NCBI GenBank assembly: GCA_029237695.1
Contig: CM055266.1
Location: forward strand, 111,369,370-111,433,369
Length of the DNA stretch: 64,000 nt
Source of the DNA: Conchocele bisecta
Taxonomy: Eukaryota; Mollusca; Bivalvia; Lucinida; Thyasiridae
Reading direction: 5' to 3'
The translations under genes and the position numbers were made by a program. Of the stretch, positions 44,270 through 56,468 are shown piece by piece. Each line of letters starts with the position of its first letter. Positions within the stretch are counted from its first letter, which is position 1. Below the pieces are notes generated by a model that was not told where the DNA came from, did not search any database, and was given only the letters and a program-made list of their open reading frames with translations.

Positions 44270-47200
44270 CACAAATACCAGAATAAACAAAGTTGGAACG
44301 AATCACATGGGTGCCAGTTATACCAATTTAAATGTACTGAGATTAGTACTAATCGTGTTACTTTTAGGGAGTGGGAATGAGTGACTCTGGTGCGGTGAGT
44401 ACCTGACACAATTTCAGGTTATTCCACTTTCAGACTCTCAGAGTTGGATATGTTTTTGTCTGTAAATATAATCAGCTCTTATTTTGGAATCCCCCCATCC
44501 ATACAGGTGAAATAGTTTCTACAATAAGTCGGCTCCGATATGTTATCTACGGCTGCAATTTGACCCATTCAAAAAATGTGAGCAACCGAAGTGCATACCT
44601 GTTGCATGTAGGTCAAACTTTAGTAAACTGTATATTTGATACCTTTAAACAAATATGTTTTTATGTAGAACTAGCAAATTGCCAAAAATAATAGAACAGG
44701 GAAATAAGTGTGTCTCTTGTTGTTGTTCAACATTCAACATAACGAAATGAAGCTTTCAAATTTACAAGATATACATGTAAATGTCAGATAAACACATTGA
44801 CACGGTAAAATAACCAATGTCTGCATGACTTTGTGCATGTTCTTTAATAATAATGTATAGATACAATGGTGAGAGTTTTATATCCCTAACATATCAAACA
44901 CGCCGGATAACCGATTGCAAAAATCACTCTTCCATGTGTTACATTAAAGAGATGGGGATAAATTGGTACCTTCGCGAGAGGTATGAAGCGGGGTAGCAAT
45001 TTTGTTTCTAGTGAACTAGGTATTCGTTGAATATATTTAACAAATTAACCTGGCCTAAACTGATCTTAGTTGTAGACAGGCCGTTGAAAGCCAATAAATA
45101 AATAAATACATAAATACAAGATCACAGCTGGAGGAGTAATAAACCGTGCCCTACCTTAACGTGGAATACTGGTTGTCCCTCGCATCGTTGACTTTCTGCG
45201 GTTTCTGTGACATCATGACCCGGTGATGGTGGACTGTACTCCCCGTGTGTCGCGGCGTAGATCCTCTCACATAGGTGCTAGTGTATCATTAACGAATGTT
45301 AGGTTTAGGTGTCACGCTTATGTTGATAGTTAATGTCCTTGTGTGACGCATTTGTTATTGCGAGTTCATTGTCGACAAGTCATTCAACTGTAAAAGGGGA
45401 TTTGTGTATAGAGTATTCCAAATCAAAATATTTATATAGGTGGGGCATCACCATTGATTTGTTTCTATATAAACTAACCAGTTACCACACATTTTGCTAT
45501 TCTATGCTACTTTCATTTTTCGTATGGATTATGTGGGACCCATAATCTGCACCCATTCTGTTCTGGATGTTCACTAATTAACATTTAGGCATAATTATTG
45601 TTAATGCAGATAAATTCAATTTACTGTGACCACCCTTGTCAGTGGCTGGAATTAAAACCGACTCACATGACAAACATGATCCGACATTATCCCACAACAT
45701 ATGATTGATAATGGTGTAAATGATACATTAACATGCATGTGAAGTAGATTAGTACACCAATTGACCGGTGTCTGCAAACAAGCAGTGTCTATGTCATAAA
45801 CCATATGTTATATATTTGTCCTGTACTACCTTTGACTACACAGCGCATTAATATGTTATGATTTAGTGTGGTTCAACCTATAACGGTGACTAATATGTAG
45901 AAGGTTTTCCATAAACGGCAGAGAGTATTAAGTTGTATAGTTTAGGTTAGACACCACCAAATAGTTTTACTATATAATTTAACCGAATGCCATCCAATAA
46001 GGCCAGTCTCTCCTACTTTCACTATTCATATGGATGCTGTGGGACCCACTTGTACATGACCTGCAGCCAGTCTGTACTGGTTCTGCATGAACTAAACAAT
46101 AGGTTCACTTACTCCTAAGAAAGAAAAATCCAACCTTGTCCTATCCTCCAATATTGTGTACATTTTTTGGCCACGGAAACTCCGTTTACATCAAGTGACC
46201 AACAGGTTCAGTGTTTTCTTTTAAATGCTACAAATATGCTGAAACTGGTGTTAAAGGCACCCCAAATGTTCCTGAAGTGAAACTGGGTAGTAATTAATCA
46301 AGATTTGCAAGCAAACGGTGTCTGTGACCTCCAAACTATTTTTTTTATACCGGACTACTTTTGCATACACCCTGGGCGATTTCGCACCATTTGGTGTTTT
46401 CTAACCTTTATGGTGGTACCTTTCCATGAGTTCTGTCATATAATTAACGTGATAATATGATGCCTAAGTCGTGTTATTGTCCAGTCAATATACAGATATA
46501 CACACCTGTAATTGCAATATTATATTTTGCATTGCATACATAATGCTACATAAACATATTCATATCGAAAGTCTATAGCTTTTAAAAGAGATTGTGAGAT
46601 TGAAAAATTCAATATGGCCGCCAAATGTAAATAAATTACTAATATTACATTTTCTGGCTCATATTAATTGTATTTGAAACAATTAGTTTTGGTGGAGGAA
46701 AACAAAAATTATATTGATGAATTGTATGTCCAATACAATGTTCTCAAAACTTCAAATAGACTTATAAGTTGGCCAAAGGCTAGTTTATAATGGAGTAATG
46801 GATACGCCAGGTATCGGTTATTATTTAATCATGGATGTTGTAAAACATTCTCTAACATACACACGCTTTGCAAAGATCAAAAGTGTACTAATTGATAGTT
46901 TCTTATTTATCTGATAGAACAACATGCTTTGTAGTTTTTTTTTAGATAATTGTAATCTGCTGAAATATCAATATAGGTTAATATATAAGTTTGTTTCCGT
47001 ATGAGTATTATTCTCACATATGCCCTTTCATCTCTACTCACCATAATTGGTGTGTGATCACGTGGTTTCTGAACGATTCCGACCCTGATTTTTTGGAGTG
47101 ACGTAATCTGTGACGTCATTTTTACAGTAAATTTGCTTTAAAATCTTCCTACCAAATGGACGGAGTTTGATGACATGCAGAGCACCAAAAACGATGATTT

Positions 47201-48240
47201 ATCATATGTGTTTTATAGGTGCCCTATTTACTATAAGTTATGACTTTCACGAAAAATCGAGTACCATTTATTTGTTACATTCACATAACGACATAATTAT
47301 GAGGTTAAAGGTCCAATACCTTACAGGTACAATTACAATACAATTACAGGTGGGTGCCCTCAAATTATGTCAAACATATATTTGTTACGGAAATTAAGCG
47401 GGTACTTAATTATGTAACTATTCCACATGTTTTCAACGTCGAAAGTGACCGTTTTTACACAGTATTAACTCATATTTCAATTTCGTGTCAGTAGTGGTGA
47501 TGACCCGTGTACGTACATGTGAAGAAATGGGGATTAGTTTTAATTATTTACATAACTAATGTGTATAAACTTAATTACGACTGCTGTCGATATCTTATAA
47601 AGAATAATTATCGTACATCAGAAAAATGCATTGTACGAATAAATATTGATTTTCGTTATTGTTTTGAGAAAACTCAGTTATCTCCACTGACCTCAAAACT
47701 ATTAAAAATCCGTCATTCAAATATTAAAGGCAAAATAATGCCAATAAGTGTATCAGCTAATAAACAGTAATGGCTATAAGTGTATATTAATGACATATCT
47801 AATGGTTGAAACAATAAAAGTCAACCCCCTACATACATGTGCGGGACGTCATCTTTACAGGCAATATGTTCCGCATTTGCTGCTTTTTCATAAAACAGGT
47901 AATTATATTAGAAAACAAAAGAAATATACCGTATAAGTTATTGTAGATATCAATAAAAAAAGATGATGTCACACCACCCGGAGGCTACCTGATTGATCTT
48001 TCACCCTATGAGTTAAACAGTCAATCTCAGCTGATCGGCAATCCCATTGCACTAATTGTAGTATACCCAACTTTATTGTCTACTCTCCGATATAGTTCGA
48101 TAAACAAAGCCTCAAAACCAACTGAGGTTGGACAAAATAGCAAAATTTAGTTGTTTCTCAACTCTTTTCAAGTCTTTGATATTAGTTATTGAAGAAAAAA
48201 AAATTGTTTTACAAAATCAACGTTGGGGAAATACCTGAAA
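44270..48240. other. AT-rich stretch without recognisable genes
   Basis: ORFs at 45333-45545, 46907-47119, 47167-47397 and 47507-47936 have no domain or supporting context. A (aata)n run lies at 45090-45115. No array. Confidence 0.55.
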
Positions 48241-48249
48241 CTAGGTCAA

Positions 48250-48740
48250 TTCCAAGATGGCCGCCATTGAAATGAAGCAAAAAAACTAATCACTTGATGC
48301 AGTAAGTGCATAATTATATAAGTGGATGAATAATATAAATCAAACCAACATAGAGTAATATGTTTGGGCGTCCTACGCAACCCAACATTCAAAATGGCCG
48401 CCAAGATATATGTAAAAAGATCACACTTTTGATATTGGTGAAAACATAATAATTTTTGTAAAGTGGAAGAAAAAAATGCCACAAATAGTGTCTCAACTGC
48501 ATTTAGCTCAATGAAGTGTTCACATTTCAGGAAAAAAATATGTCTGCCAAAATATGAATTGGGGAAACTCCCTAAAATAGGTTAAATCCAAAATGGCAAC
48601 CATTGCAATAAATAAAACAATCTCTATGTTGACAGGTAAAACTAATTATAATAGTATTGCATATAATAAATTAAACCTTGTTTTTAGGTATATTTTTGAC
48701 AGTTATTATTAATCAAAATCCAAGATGGCTGTCACGAATT
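48250..48740 (+). repeat. Degenerate repeats each carrying an 'aagatggccgcc' motif
   Basis: 'caagatggccgcca', 'aaaatggccgccaag', 'aaaatggcaacca' and 'caagatggctgtca' occur near 48255, 48394, 48592 and 48723, each followed by similar AT-rich text. An outlying copy is at 46613. The core resembles the YY1 binding site, but a repeat-family origin explains it equally well. Confidence 0.5.
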
Positions 48741-49326
48741 GTAGCCGACTGTCTTCTTTATCATCCATTATTTGTAACACGGGTTACACAATACTAGAAT
48801 AGCCATGTAACGACAATCGAATAGGTCTACCTGTGTGAAATATCTCTCCCGTGGAATACCCCGCTGTATAGAATAGCGCTTTTTATTACACTCTTGCAAA
48901 TTATTTGCACGGGTTTCGCTGAGAGAGAAAACCCGTAATCAACTCCTTACAAATAATACACCGTGAAGAGAACACCCGTAATTGCGTGCCTGTTTTCTTG
49001 GAAACCACGAGCTACCATGCAAAATGTTTAATTTCCATTACCGTCAAAATAAAGTTATTTGAAAATTTGGAAAGGGTCTCGACTAATCTAGAATGTTAAT
49101 GTGATTGAACACATTACAAACATGCACTCAAATATATATTGTTCGTGGAAACATCTGCGTAATTTGGATTTCAAAAAGTTTGCATGATATCACATTTGAC
49201 GTCAAACGACGTAACGTCAAACGCGGGAAAACACGTCATTTTATAACTATTCATGCGCACATCACAATTCATTGAATATAATCTCAAAAATAGACTAAAT
49301 GTGCATATGTATCCGCCGTGGAAATA

Positions 49327-49465
49327 GGATATTCCATCGTACATAGCTTGAATAGCGGAAATAATACACTCGTGTCCGTCGGCGTCCGTGCAAACAACTC
49401 GTTCGCTACGCTCACTCGCTGCTTTGTATTATTTCCCGCTATTCAAAATGTACGATGGAATATCC
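49327..49465. repeat. Hairpin, 40-bp arms around a 58-base CG-rich loop
   Basis: 49327-49367 pairs with 49426-49465 (core 'ggatattccatcgtaca'). The loop contains 'cgttcgctacgctcactcgc'. It is similar in design to the hairpin at 44141-44262. Confidence 0.9.
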
Positions 49466-49469
49466 TCTA

Positions 49470-50370
49470 TATCCTAACCGTGCACGTACCACCAGTATTG
49501 GATTTTGCACCGGTTATATCTGAGTGATTTACACTGTTTATGCAGATTTGGATGCTAGCCTGAATACCGAGTAGGTCATATCTACTGATGACTGAATTAT
49601 TTCAGATTAATTAGCCATGACCCATGAGCTAGACTGAATTTTAGAACATTAATCCGCTTAAGCAGAATTGTAAGCCAAAAGTTGGCACGGAGTTCTTATA
49701 TTGACACGTGGATCACCATAGGCATCTAATGTATATAAACTATCGTATCAATATTCTGGCAGTCGGACATTCAATCATTATTGTGATCAATTCGAGACTC
49801 AAGTTTTCACTGGGAATTCTGGTAAGTAAATATGCTTGTTGTTTACTTTCAATGCAGCAAATAACGTCTGACTCATGCCCATTTGACCCATTTTCGACCA
49901 AACGTTTGATCAATAAAAGCCGAATTGAATGTATCCGCTGTTGTAGATTATCTCCCTTAGCAGTATATAGGAGTCAAAATGATACGAGTTTGAAAAATCA
50001 CTATGTAAATACATATACAAAAATAAAATAAATCACCAAGGGGGTTCAACTTTTATCGCCAAAAACATGAGAATGTGGTATTATGTATACCTAGCCCGTC
50101 ATACCGAGCCCGCCACGTCGGAAGTAGTGTTCGAGAAAGGCCTCCCTTAGGATATACTCAGTATCATCATCATCACACAATGGTTCGAGTTAAGAATAAT
50201 TATGCGTGGTTGAAGACAGTTAGTCAATAACACACAGACACATGCACTGGATGAAGCCGCCTCAACGATTCGAGAGGCTGATCCCACACAGTGTAACATA
50301 TTTAACATGTTGGATGGCCATTAGTCGACTGCAGTGTCCTCCTAGTTACTATCAGTCCCCGCAGTCCCTC
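49470..50370. other. No recognisable gene
   Basis: AT-rich. The ORF at 49708-50031 has no recognisable domain. Confidence 0.5.
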
Positions 50371-50372
50371 CG

Positions 50373-50851
50373 ATGTCTGGTCTTTCCGTCCGGGCTGAAA
50401 CCTCGCCGGAGCAGGAGGCCGCCTCGACGCCGGCCGCCACTCCGGCTGCCGCGACGCCTGTCGCTCTCCGGCTGCCGCGACGCCTATCGTCTCTCCGGCT
50501 GTAACCTCGTTGGAGCAGGAGGCAGCTACCGCCTCTACTCCGGCCGACTCGACGCCTGCTGCCACTCCGGGTTGCGCGACGCCTGTCGCCTCTCCAGCTG
50601 CCGCAATGCGTGCCGCCTCTCCGGCTGTCAACCCGGTTGCGGACGTTCCTGCTACCGCTCCTCCTACTCCAGCACCTGAACTGTTATCAGTTATTCACTT
50701 GGACCTGCAGCCACAGCTGGTACAACTAACCATATCCCTGGCACAGCAGCTACGCCGTACAACAACGCGTTCTACGCAGACGGAGACTGCTGCGACCAGG
50801 GACTCTCAGACGCAGGTCCAGTATGTCCTGCATACAGGTGCTGATGAGTAG
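50373..50851 (+). pseudogene. Ala/Pro/Thr-rich protein with one frameshift
   Basis: The ATG at 50373 opens 'MSGLSVRAETSPEQEAASTP' followed by repeated Ala-Thr-Pro-Val units. After about 30 codons the frame must shift near 50450-50470 to enter the frame of 50510-50851, which repeats the same theme ('SLEQEAATASTPADSTPAAT') and then gives a folded-looking tail ('LLSVIHLDLQPQLVQLTISL', 'TRSTQTETAATRDSQTQV') to a TAG. The internal duplication and GC-rich composition contrast with the surroundings. It could be a disordered N-terminal gag-like protein of an unrecognised retroelement or a host exon. The plus-strand 145-aa ORF at 50242-50679 is a Arg/Ser-rich shadow. Confidence 0.35.
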
Positions 50852-51234
50852 GGAAATAATATTAATATTTAAACATGTATACAAGTACACAATTATTTAA
50901 TTCCAAATAATACTATTTCGTAGTATTCAGATCATAATTTTCTATTGGTAGAATAACCTCACTGTGGCATATGATCTGACAACATAGTATTTGCTCTGTG
51001 ATTATGGAATTTGTAATACCAGCATGTTAAATATATTCTTTACTGATTAGTGAAAGAATATACATGTAGCAGAGTACATAATATGTTTTTAGATTGCATG
51101 GATCAGTGTCTATTTCAATTTTGGATTAAATATGCTTTAACGGACAGACTCACTAGTTTACGTTATATATTACATGTGAGTTGTATAATTCTCTCTCCTG
51201 CATCCTAGCCATTATAAAGGTTTAGTGTATTGCA

Positions 51235-51560
51235 TGCTATTTGATGATATTTAGGAGTTCCATTTGTGAACTATGATATTGTGACACTGATACGCGGAAT
51301 GATATCGGGTGATATTTATGAGTTCCATTCGTGAATTATGACATTGTGACACCGATACGCGGAATGCTATCTGGTGATATTTAGGAGTTACATTCGTGAA
51401 CTATGATATTGTCACACCGATACGTGGAATGCTATCTGGTAATATTTAGGTATTCCATTCGCGAACTGTGTTTTTGTAACACTGATACGCAGAGTGCTGT
51501 TCCATTCGGGAACTACGCTATCGTAAAACTGATACGCGGAGTGCTATGAGTTGATATTTA
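51235..51560 (+). repeat. ~66-bp minisatellite, five to six copies
   Basis: 'gatatttaggagttccatt' and 'ttgtgacactgatacgcgga' recur at about 66-bp spacing (for example 51244, 51311 and 51377), becoming shorter and more diverged to the right. Confidence 0.85.
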
Positions 51561-51599
51561 GGTGTTCAACTCACGAGCTATTGTGTTGTTACATGCATA

Positions 51600-52600
51600 C
51601 GTGTTGTTGATATTTGGGCGTTTCATTACCGATTATACGCATCTTGTTAAAGTATATACTTTAATGTGGACACATATGATAATTTTCAACATCAAGTGCC
51701 ATCAGCAGTTTGTATAATATGTAGATTGTTTGTTCATGGGGACAGCTATTTGAATTTCTATCATAAGTGTTTGCATGCATACTGGGTGTTTGACACCTGA
51801 ACTTTAGCAACATAATCTAGTGAGATAGTTCGAAGCATTGTGGTATATGCTGACTACTAACATACTTGATATATTTATACACACGCTAAGTACATGTATA
51901 ACTACAAGATAACCATCAGTGCATGCTACCATTATCTGATAGAAATTCAGCTATTGCATCATTTGCAAAATGTACACACTTGTAGTGAGGTGACTTTTGC
52001 AAAGAATGCTCATACATGGTAAATTATGTTATTTGTTGTTGATTTTTCTAGACGTGCTATATGATGCATGTTTATATACCTCAGACATGTAATTAAGTGT
52101 GCTGTAAAGTGATACAAATCAAATGCTCTTTACTTATGGTGATACTCTTGTCATTTATTGTTGTGTCTTACTGAAACTATTGATCGATTGAATGAGACAG
52201 ATGAATATACAGGTGTAAATATACACATGTATTAACTAATGGCCGAGATTGCATGAGATACAGATGGTGTAGTGTATTTTAGATTGTTGTACCACATGCA
52301 CGTACTCTAAATTAGTAATATATGTAATATGATACCAGATATATATATATATTTTTTAAAGAAAGGTCTGTTTTCTTGCAATAATAGTTCACTGTGTAAA
52401 GTTAAGATTGTACTTGTAAGTAATAGTATGCGCAAAGCCATACTTCAGAGGTATTGACACGGTGATTACAGATATGTCATTACATTTTGTATTGCTCATA
52501 TCATAAATTATTTGTTAAGTAATCAATGTAATTTGTGAAAATATTTTCACCAAGACTATTTTGCATCACTTTGGTGACTTGTCTACGCGCACAGAAACTA
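51600..52600. other. AT-rich stretch without recognisable genes
   Basis: Nothing supported beyond AT-rich simple sequence such as (ta)n near 52342. Confidence 0.55.
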
Positions 52601-52609
52601 CCAACTTCT

Positions 52610-53480
52610 TGCATGGGGGTATTACATCAACATTTATTTTGATATTGATGGGAGAAATGCTCAGATATATCGTCTTTTGTATAATTTGCTGGCATAATAT
52701 GTATAGCTTGCCTTTGTCATATGTGTCTATTATGTATTGCACCAATATGAATATAACATATGTGAATATTGTCTTGTTACTGTATACTATATGGAGCATT
52801 GAGTTGCCATCTCCGCCATCTTTGTGTGTACACGCCATCGTAAAGTTTCACCACTTTGTGCGTTTGACACGTACAGCAAATAATATGACAGTAAACCAAA
52901 TAAAATCTGGTGCAATACATAATAGACAGATGTGACAATGCCAAGATATAAATATAATGTCTGTACAAAAGACGAGATATCTGAGCATTTCTCTCATCAA
53001 TGATTCGTATTTTTTTCAATCTGATGCACAGCCTATTGTTAGTGTACACATTATACATAGGTAAAACCATATCTACCCGCATAGTAGGTGAATATACACC
53101 AGGGACAAAACACTTACATATCACTGCTTACATATCACTGGATTTGATAGCTAATAACAGAGTACAGTAGTAGGTACATGTATATATGGTGTGTGTTTTG
53201 TAGTTATATATGGTATGTGTTGTGTGCTTGGCCAGCCAGGTAAAAGTGATAAACTGTGCCATTTTCTGTGTATCAGGGTATTTATAATGGTGGTTCATGT
53301 TTTTAAAAACACAGGCTCAAACCTGTCCAGAAAACTGACATATTTTACAGTTTGGTGTAATATAATTGATAGGAGTCTGTTCTCATGGCGTTTCTACATG
53401 TGATTAGCTACAGTTTGAGATCTTTGTCAAACGGCAGTAGAGGTGAAACTGGCTGATGGCTAGAACACATAAAGATGGCA
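52610..53480. mobile_element. Palindromic foldback element, copy 2 (left-truncated)
   Basis: The right part (53085-53460) matches 28530-28900 in the same orientation. The two halves of the central palindrome (52630-52740 and 52915-53000) pair around about 52830. The outer left arm is missing. ORFs at 52561-53124 are palindrome translations. Confidence 0.75.
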
Positions 53481-53924
53481 AGCGAAAACCTCCATATTCG
53501 TGAAACGTGACGTAACGAGTTATAACGTTACAAAGATGGAGTAATTTCCGCGCGGTTTTGACAAAGTAAACTCACATTTAGCGTCATTGTCGCGTCTATG
53601 TATATTTGTTATTTATTTCCATAAATACGCCTACTTACTTTGTTCTTTTATTTTATTTCGAAGAAAGCGGGTACTACAGTAAATGTTTCTGACAATAAAA
53701 AAGTACCTCACGATGTATGAAAATCTACTTGTATTTAATAAATCGGCAACAAAGAACGTAGTTTCCTTTCGTTTGCCTTTGTTTACCACTGGTCACGTTA
53801 TCTCCCTTGGACAACTGCTTATGTCGTTCTCAAGACATTCGTACACAAAACAACATGCAGGTGTGCCCATCTGGGCGGTAGGATAGACTTGGACTACGGC
53901 GGCGGAAAACTTACGGCGGCCAAT

Positions 53925-54005
53925 TGTATAAACCTTGGTTAAATGCTAACCACTGGTTAAATCCGTGGTTAGGTTAAATATTTGGTTAAAGTATTGGTTA
54001 GCAAT
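53925..54005 (+). repeat. Cluster of ggttaaat palindromes at the left hAT flank
   Basis: 'aattgtataaaccttggtta' followed by repeated ggttaaat/atttaacc-type motifs. The same design ('gattgtataaaactccggtt') occurs right of the hAT at 59060-59150 in the same orientation. Confidence 0.6.
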
Positions 54006-54434
54006 CAGGCGCGTAGCGTGGCATACTCCCTTACTCATCGGAAAATGGATTCCGAAAAATAAAAACTTAAAAATGCTTAAAATGCTTAAAATGCAATAAA
54101 AATCAGGGGGGGGGGGGTAGGGGTGTAGTAGTCAAATAATGGAGCGACGATCCGTTAGTGGGATTATAAATACCATTGTCCAACAATATTTGAACAATAA
54201 AGTTCTATGTCCAGTCAATATGAAATAACATTCATATATATACAAGCATAATTATGTACATACAGATTTACGTCCCTTACGTTCATTCAATAACCGATAA
54301 CTGCGTACCGTATAAGATAGATACTACATGCCGATTTGCTTCCCTTACTCCAAATAACACGTTTACAAGTACAGTAATGACGTAACTGTCGTTATCCGAA
54401 TGAGTAATGTTTACAAAGCGCGGTTTTTGAAAGT

Positions 54435-54589
54435 ATGGCGTCGAACTCGGCACAAGGACAAAATGAACCACCATACATCGACGTATTTCATAGCGATTTC
54501 ATGGCGAAAGCCCCATTGAACGAACAGGAGAAAAAGAGCCTGATGACGACGAAATGGCAACACCCACATTTATACAAATTTCCAAGCAG
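54435..54589 (+). CDS. hAT transposase, putative exon 1
   Basis: ATG at 54435 opens 'MASNSAQGQNEPPYIDVFHS' and runs to a splice donor GTTAGT at 54590. The second part ('LNEQEKKSLMTTKWQHPH') matches the stretch that precedes the TTF-type zinc finger in hAT transposases of the ZMYM/THAP-related group. The exon ends after two bases of a codon, which is completed in frame by the acceptor at 55193. This supports real splicing. Confidence 0.6.
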
Positions 54590-55193
54590 GTTAGTGTAAA
54601 TTAAATTTGTAAACAGTTCCATGTAGTCTATCGTGATATTCAAGGTGAAATGGTTGGCAATCAGGGGCGGCATGTTAGGGAAAGGGGGTGGGGGTGGGGC
54701 GGGGTGGGGGTGGGAGGGGAGGTGATCATAAGCGAGATTAATAGAGGTGTTATTTGAGGGTAAGAAATAATTAAGGGGCAATCAAGCGACCCCCACTCTT
54801 CCCTCGATCCGACCCCTCGAAGGTGACATTGACTACAGGTCCGCAACATGATTGAGATTGCAGTGTGAGGGGTACTGCGTAGGGCGGGGTGGGGTGTGGA
54901 GGATGTGGGGACGGACTTAAGATGAACCTAGGAACGAAGCGGGCGATGAGGGGGTTGCGGCGGGGTGGATGGGCGGGTGGGTGAGTGTGGGTGTGTGTGT
55001 GTGTGTGTGTGGGGGGGGGTCGAATTACAAGTCCAGACAAACATGTCCACCACCCTCTCCGTACAGGATAGGAAGTCATTGATGTGTGGCTATGTGGTGC
55101 AATACATCTATATAATACCTGGTATTAACTAATATACATATTAACTAATCTATATTACAAGTAAACATGAATATAATAGTGTTTTATTTTCAG

Positions 55194-55359
55194 GTTCCAT
55201 GCCGGCAGATACAGGACCCTACAGAGTCACTGGTTTGTGGACAACACTTGGCTGCGCTATTCGATCTCTGCTGATGGTGTCTACTGCGCTCCGTGCTATT
55301 TGTTTACTCCGAGAGATGCCAGAAGCAAATTGCTGGTAGCTAGCCCATTGACAGACTGA
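55194..55359 (+). pseudogene. hAT transposase, putative exon 2: TTF-type zinc finger
   Basis: It follows an acceptor (tttattttcag) and continues exon 1 in phase. It contains 'FVDNTWLRYSISADGVYCAP' and 'CYLF', the W...WL.YS...D..YC..C arrangement of the TTF-type (BED-like) zinc finger that binds the element ends. The frame meets TGA at 55357-55359. The residues expected after the finger, before the frame at 56441, are not found, so part of the gene appears lost or spliced in a way I cannot see. Confidence 0.6.
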
Positions 55360-55559
55360 AGCAACATAACCAAGATAATAGGCAGATATTCCTTTATTTA
55401 ATTTTCCAGCCCAACCAGTCATTGGTGGACCTGTGACTAACAGTGTGATATAAACCATGGAAGCATGTATACTAGTTACCCAAAAGCCTAGGAATGCATG
55501 TGTGAAATGTGAATGTAGATCTATTAGCGGAAGGGAAATATAAATTATGGGTGATTTGA

Positions 55560-56345
55560 GAAACTGTTAAAAATGTTCAATAAATAAACAGACAGACAGA
55601 CGACGGACGGACATATCAGTAGCGAGGTAGCGAGGGTTATCGTTTCTATGTGGAAGCATGTATAATTACCAAAGGAATGCACGTGTAAAATAAACGGACG
55701 GACGGACGTACAGACGGCAAGCCGGACGGACAGACGGACGGACTGGGTGAAACCTATAGGGCACCGCCGATTTCTCGGCGGGGCCCTACATGTCACTACT
55801 GAACTGTTAGTGTTTCCAGCTCCTACACTAATCCACATTAACTCATGTTCTAAAATTTCAAGTGAAAAATCATAATCATTAGTGAGCCCACCTCCCCTGG
55901 CCGATTTTTTCGTGAATGTCGACTTAGTCATTTTGTCACCCCTTGTTCTGTCCCCCACCCCATCCCCACCGCTACCACCCCACCCCACCCAAACACTCAA
56001 TTGAAAAATCATAATCATTAGTTGGCCCACCTCCCCTGGCCGATTTGTTCGTGAATGTCGACTTAGTCATTTTGTCACCCCTTGTTCTGTCCCCCCACCC
56101 CATCCCCACCGCTACCACCCCACCCCACCCAAACACTCAAGTAAAATATCATAAACATTAGTGGGCCAACCTCCCCTGGCCAATGTTTTCGTGAATGTCG
56201 ACTTAGTCATTTTGTCACCACTTACTCTGTCCCCACCCATCCCCACAGCAGCCCACCACTACCACATCACCCCATAGTCATTTTGTCACCACTTACTCTT
56301 CCCCCACCCATCCCCACCCCACCACTACCACCCCACCCCAAACAC
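55560..56345 (-). repeat. Intron repeats: GACG microsatellite and 139-bp minisatellite
   Basis: gacggacggacg runs lie at 55590-55745. Then a 139-bp unit starts near 55868, 56007 and 56146 ('tcataatcattagtg', 'gtgaatgtcgacttagtcat', C-rich tail), with a partial fourth copy to 56345. The 161-aa minus ORF here is a repeat translation. Confidence 0.85.
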
Positions 56346-56468
56346 TCAAGAAAAAACTAATACAAATTCGCGGGCCCACCTTTTTCAATTTGTTTAAAGT
56401 TGTAGTTTGTTTAAATGTTGCGTTACTTGCTTCATTTCAGGCGGACACAGTAAGTCTGGCAAACATCG

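Noticed and set aside
46907..47936. Several 60-87 aa ORFs
   Set aside because: AT-rich chance frames without domains, neighbours or repeat support.
52561..53124. ORFs of 90-124 aa on both strands
   Set aside because: They match ORFs at 27636-28083 because both are readings of the same palindromic foldback element.
55545..56030. 161-aa minus-strand ORF in the hAT intron
   Set aside because: It is a translation of the 139-bp minisatellite and GACG microsatellite.
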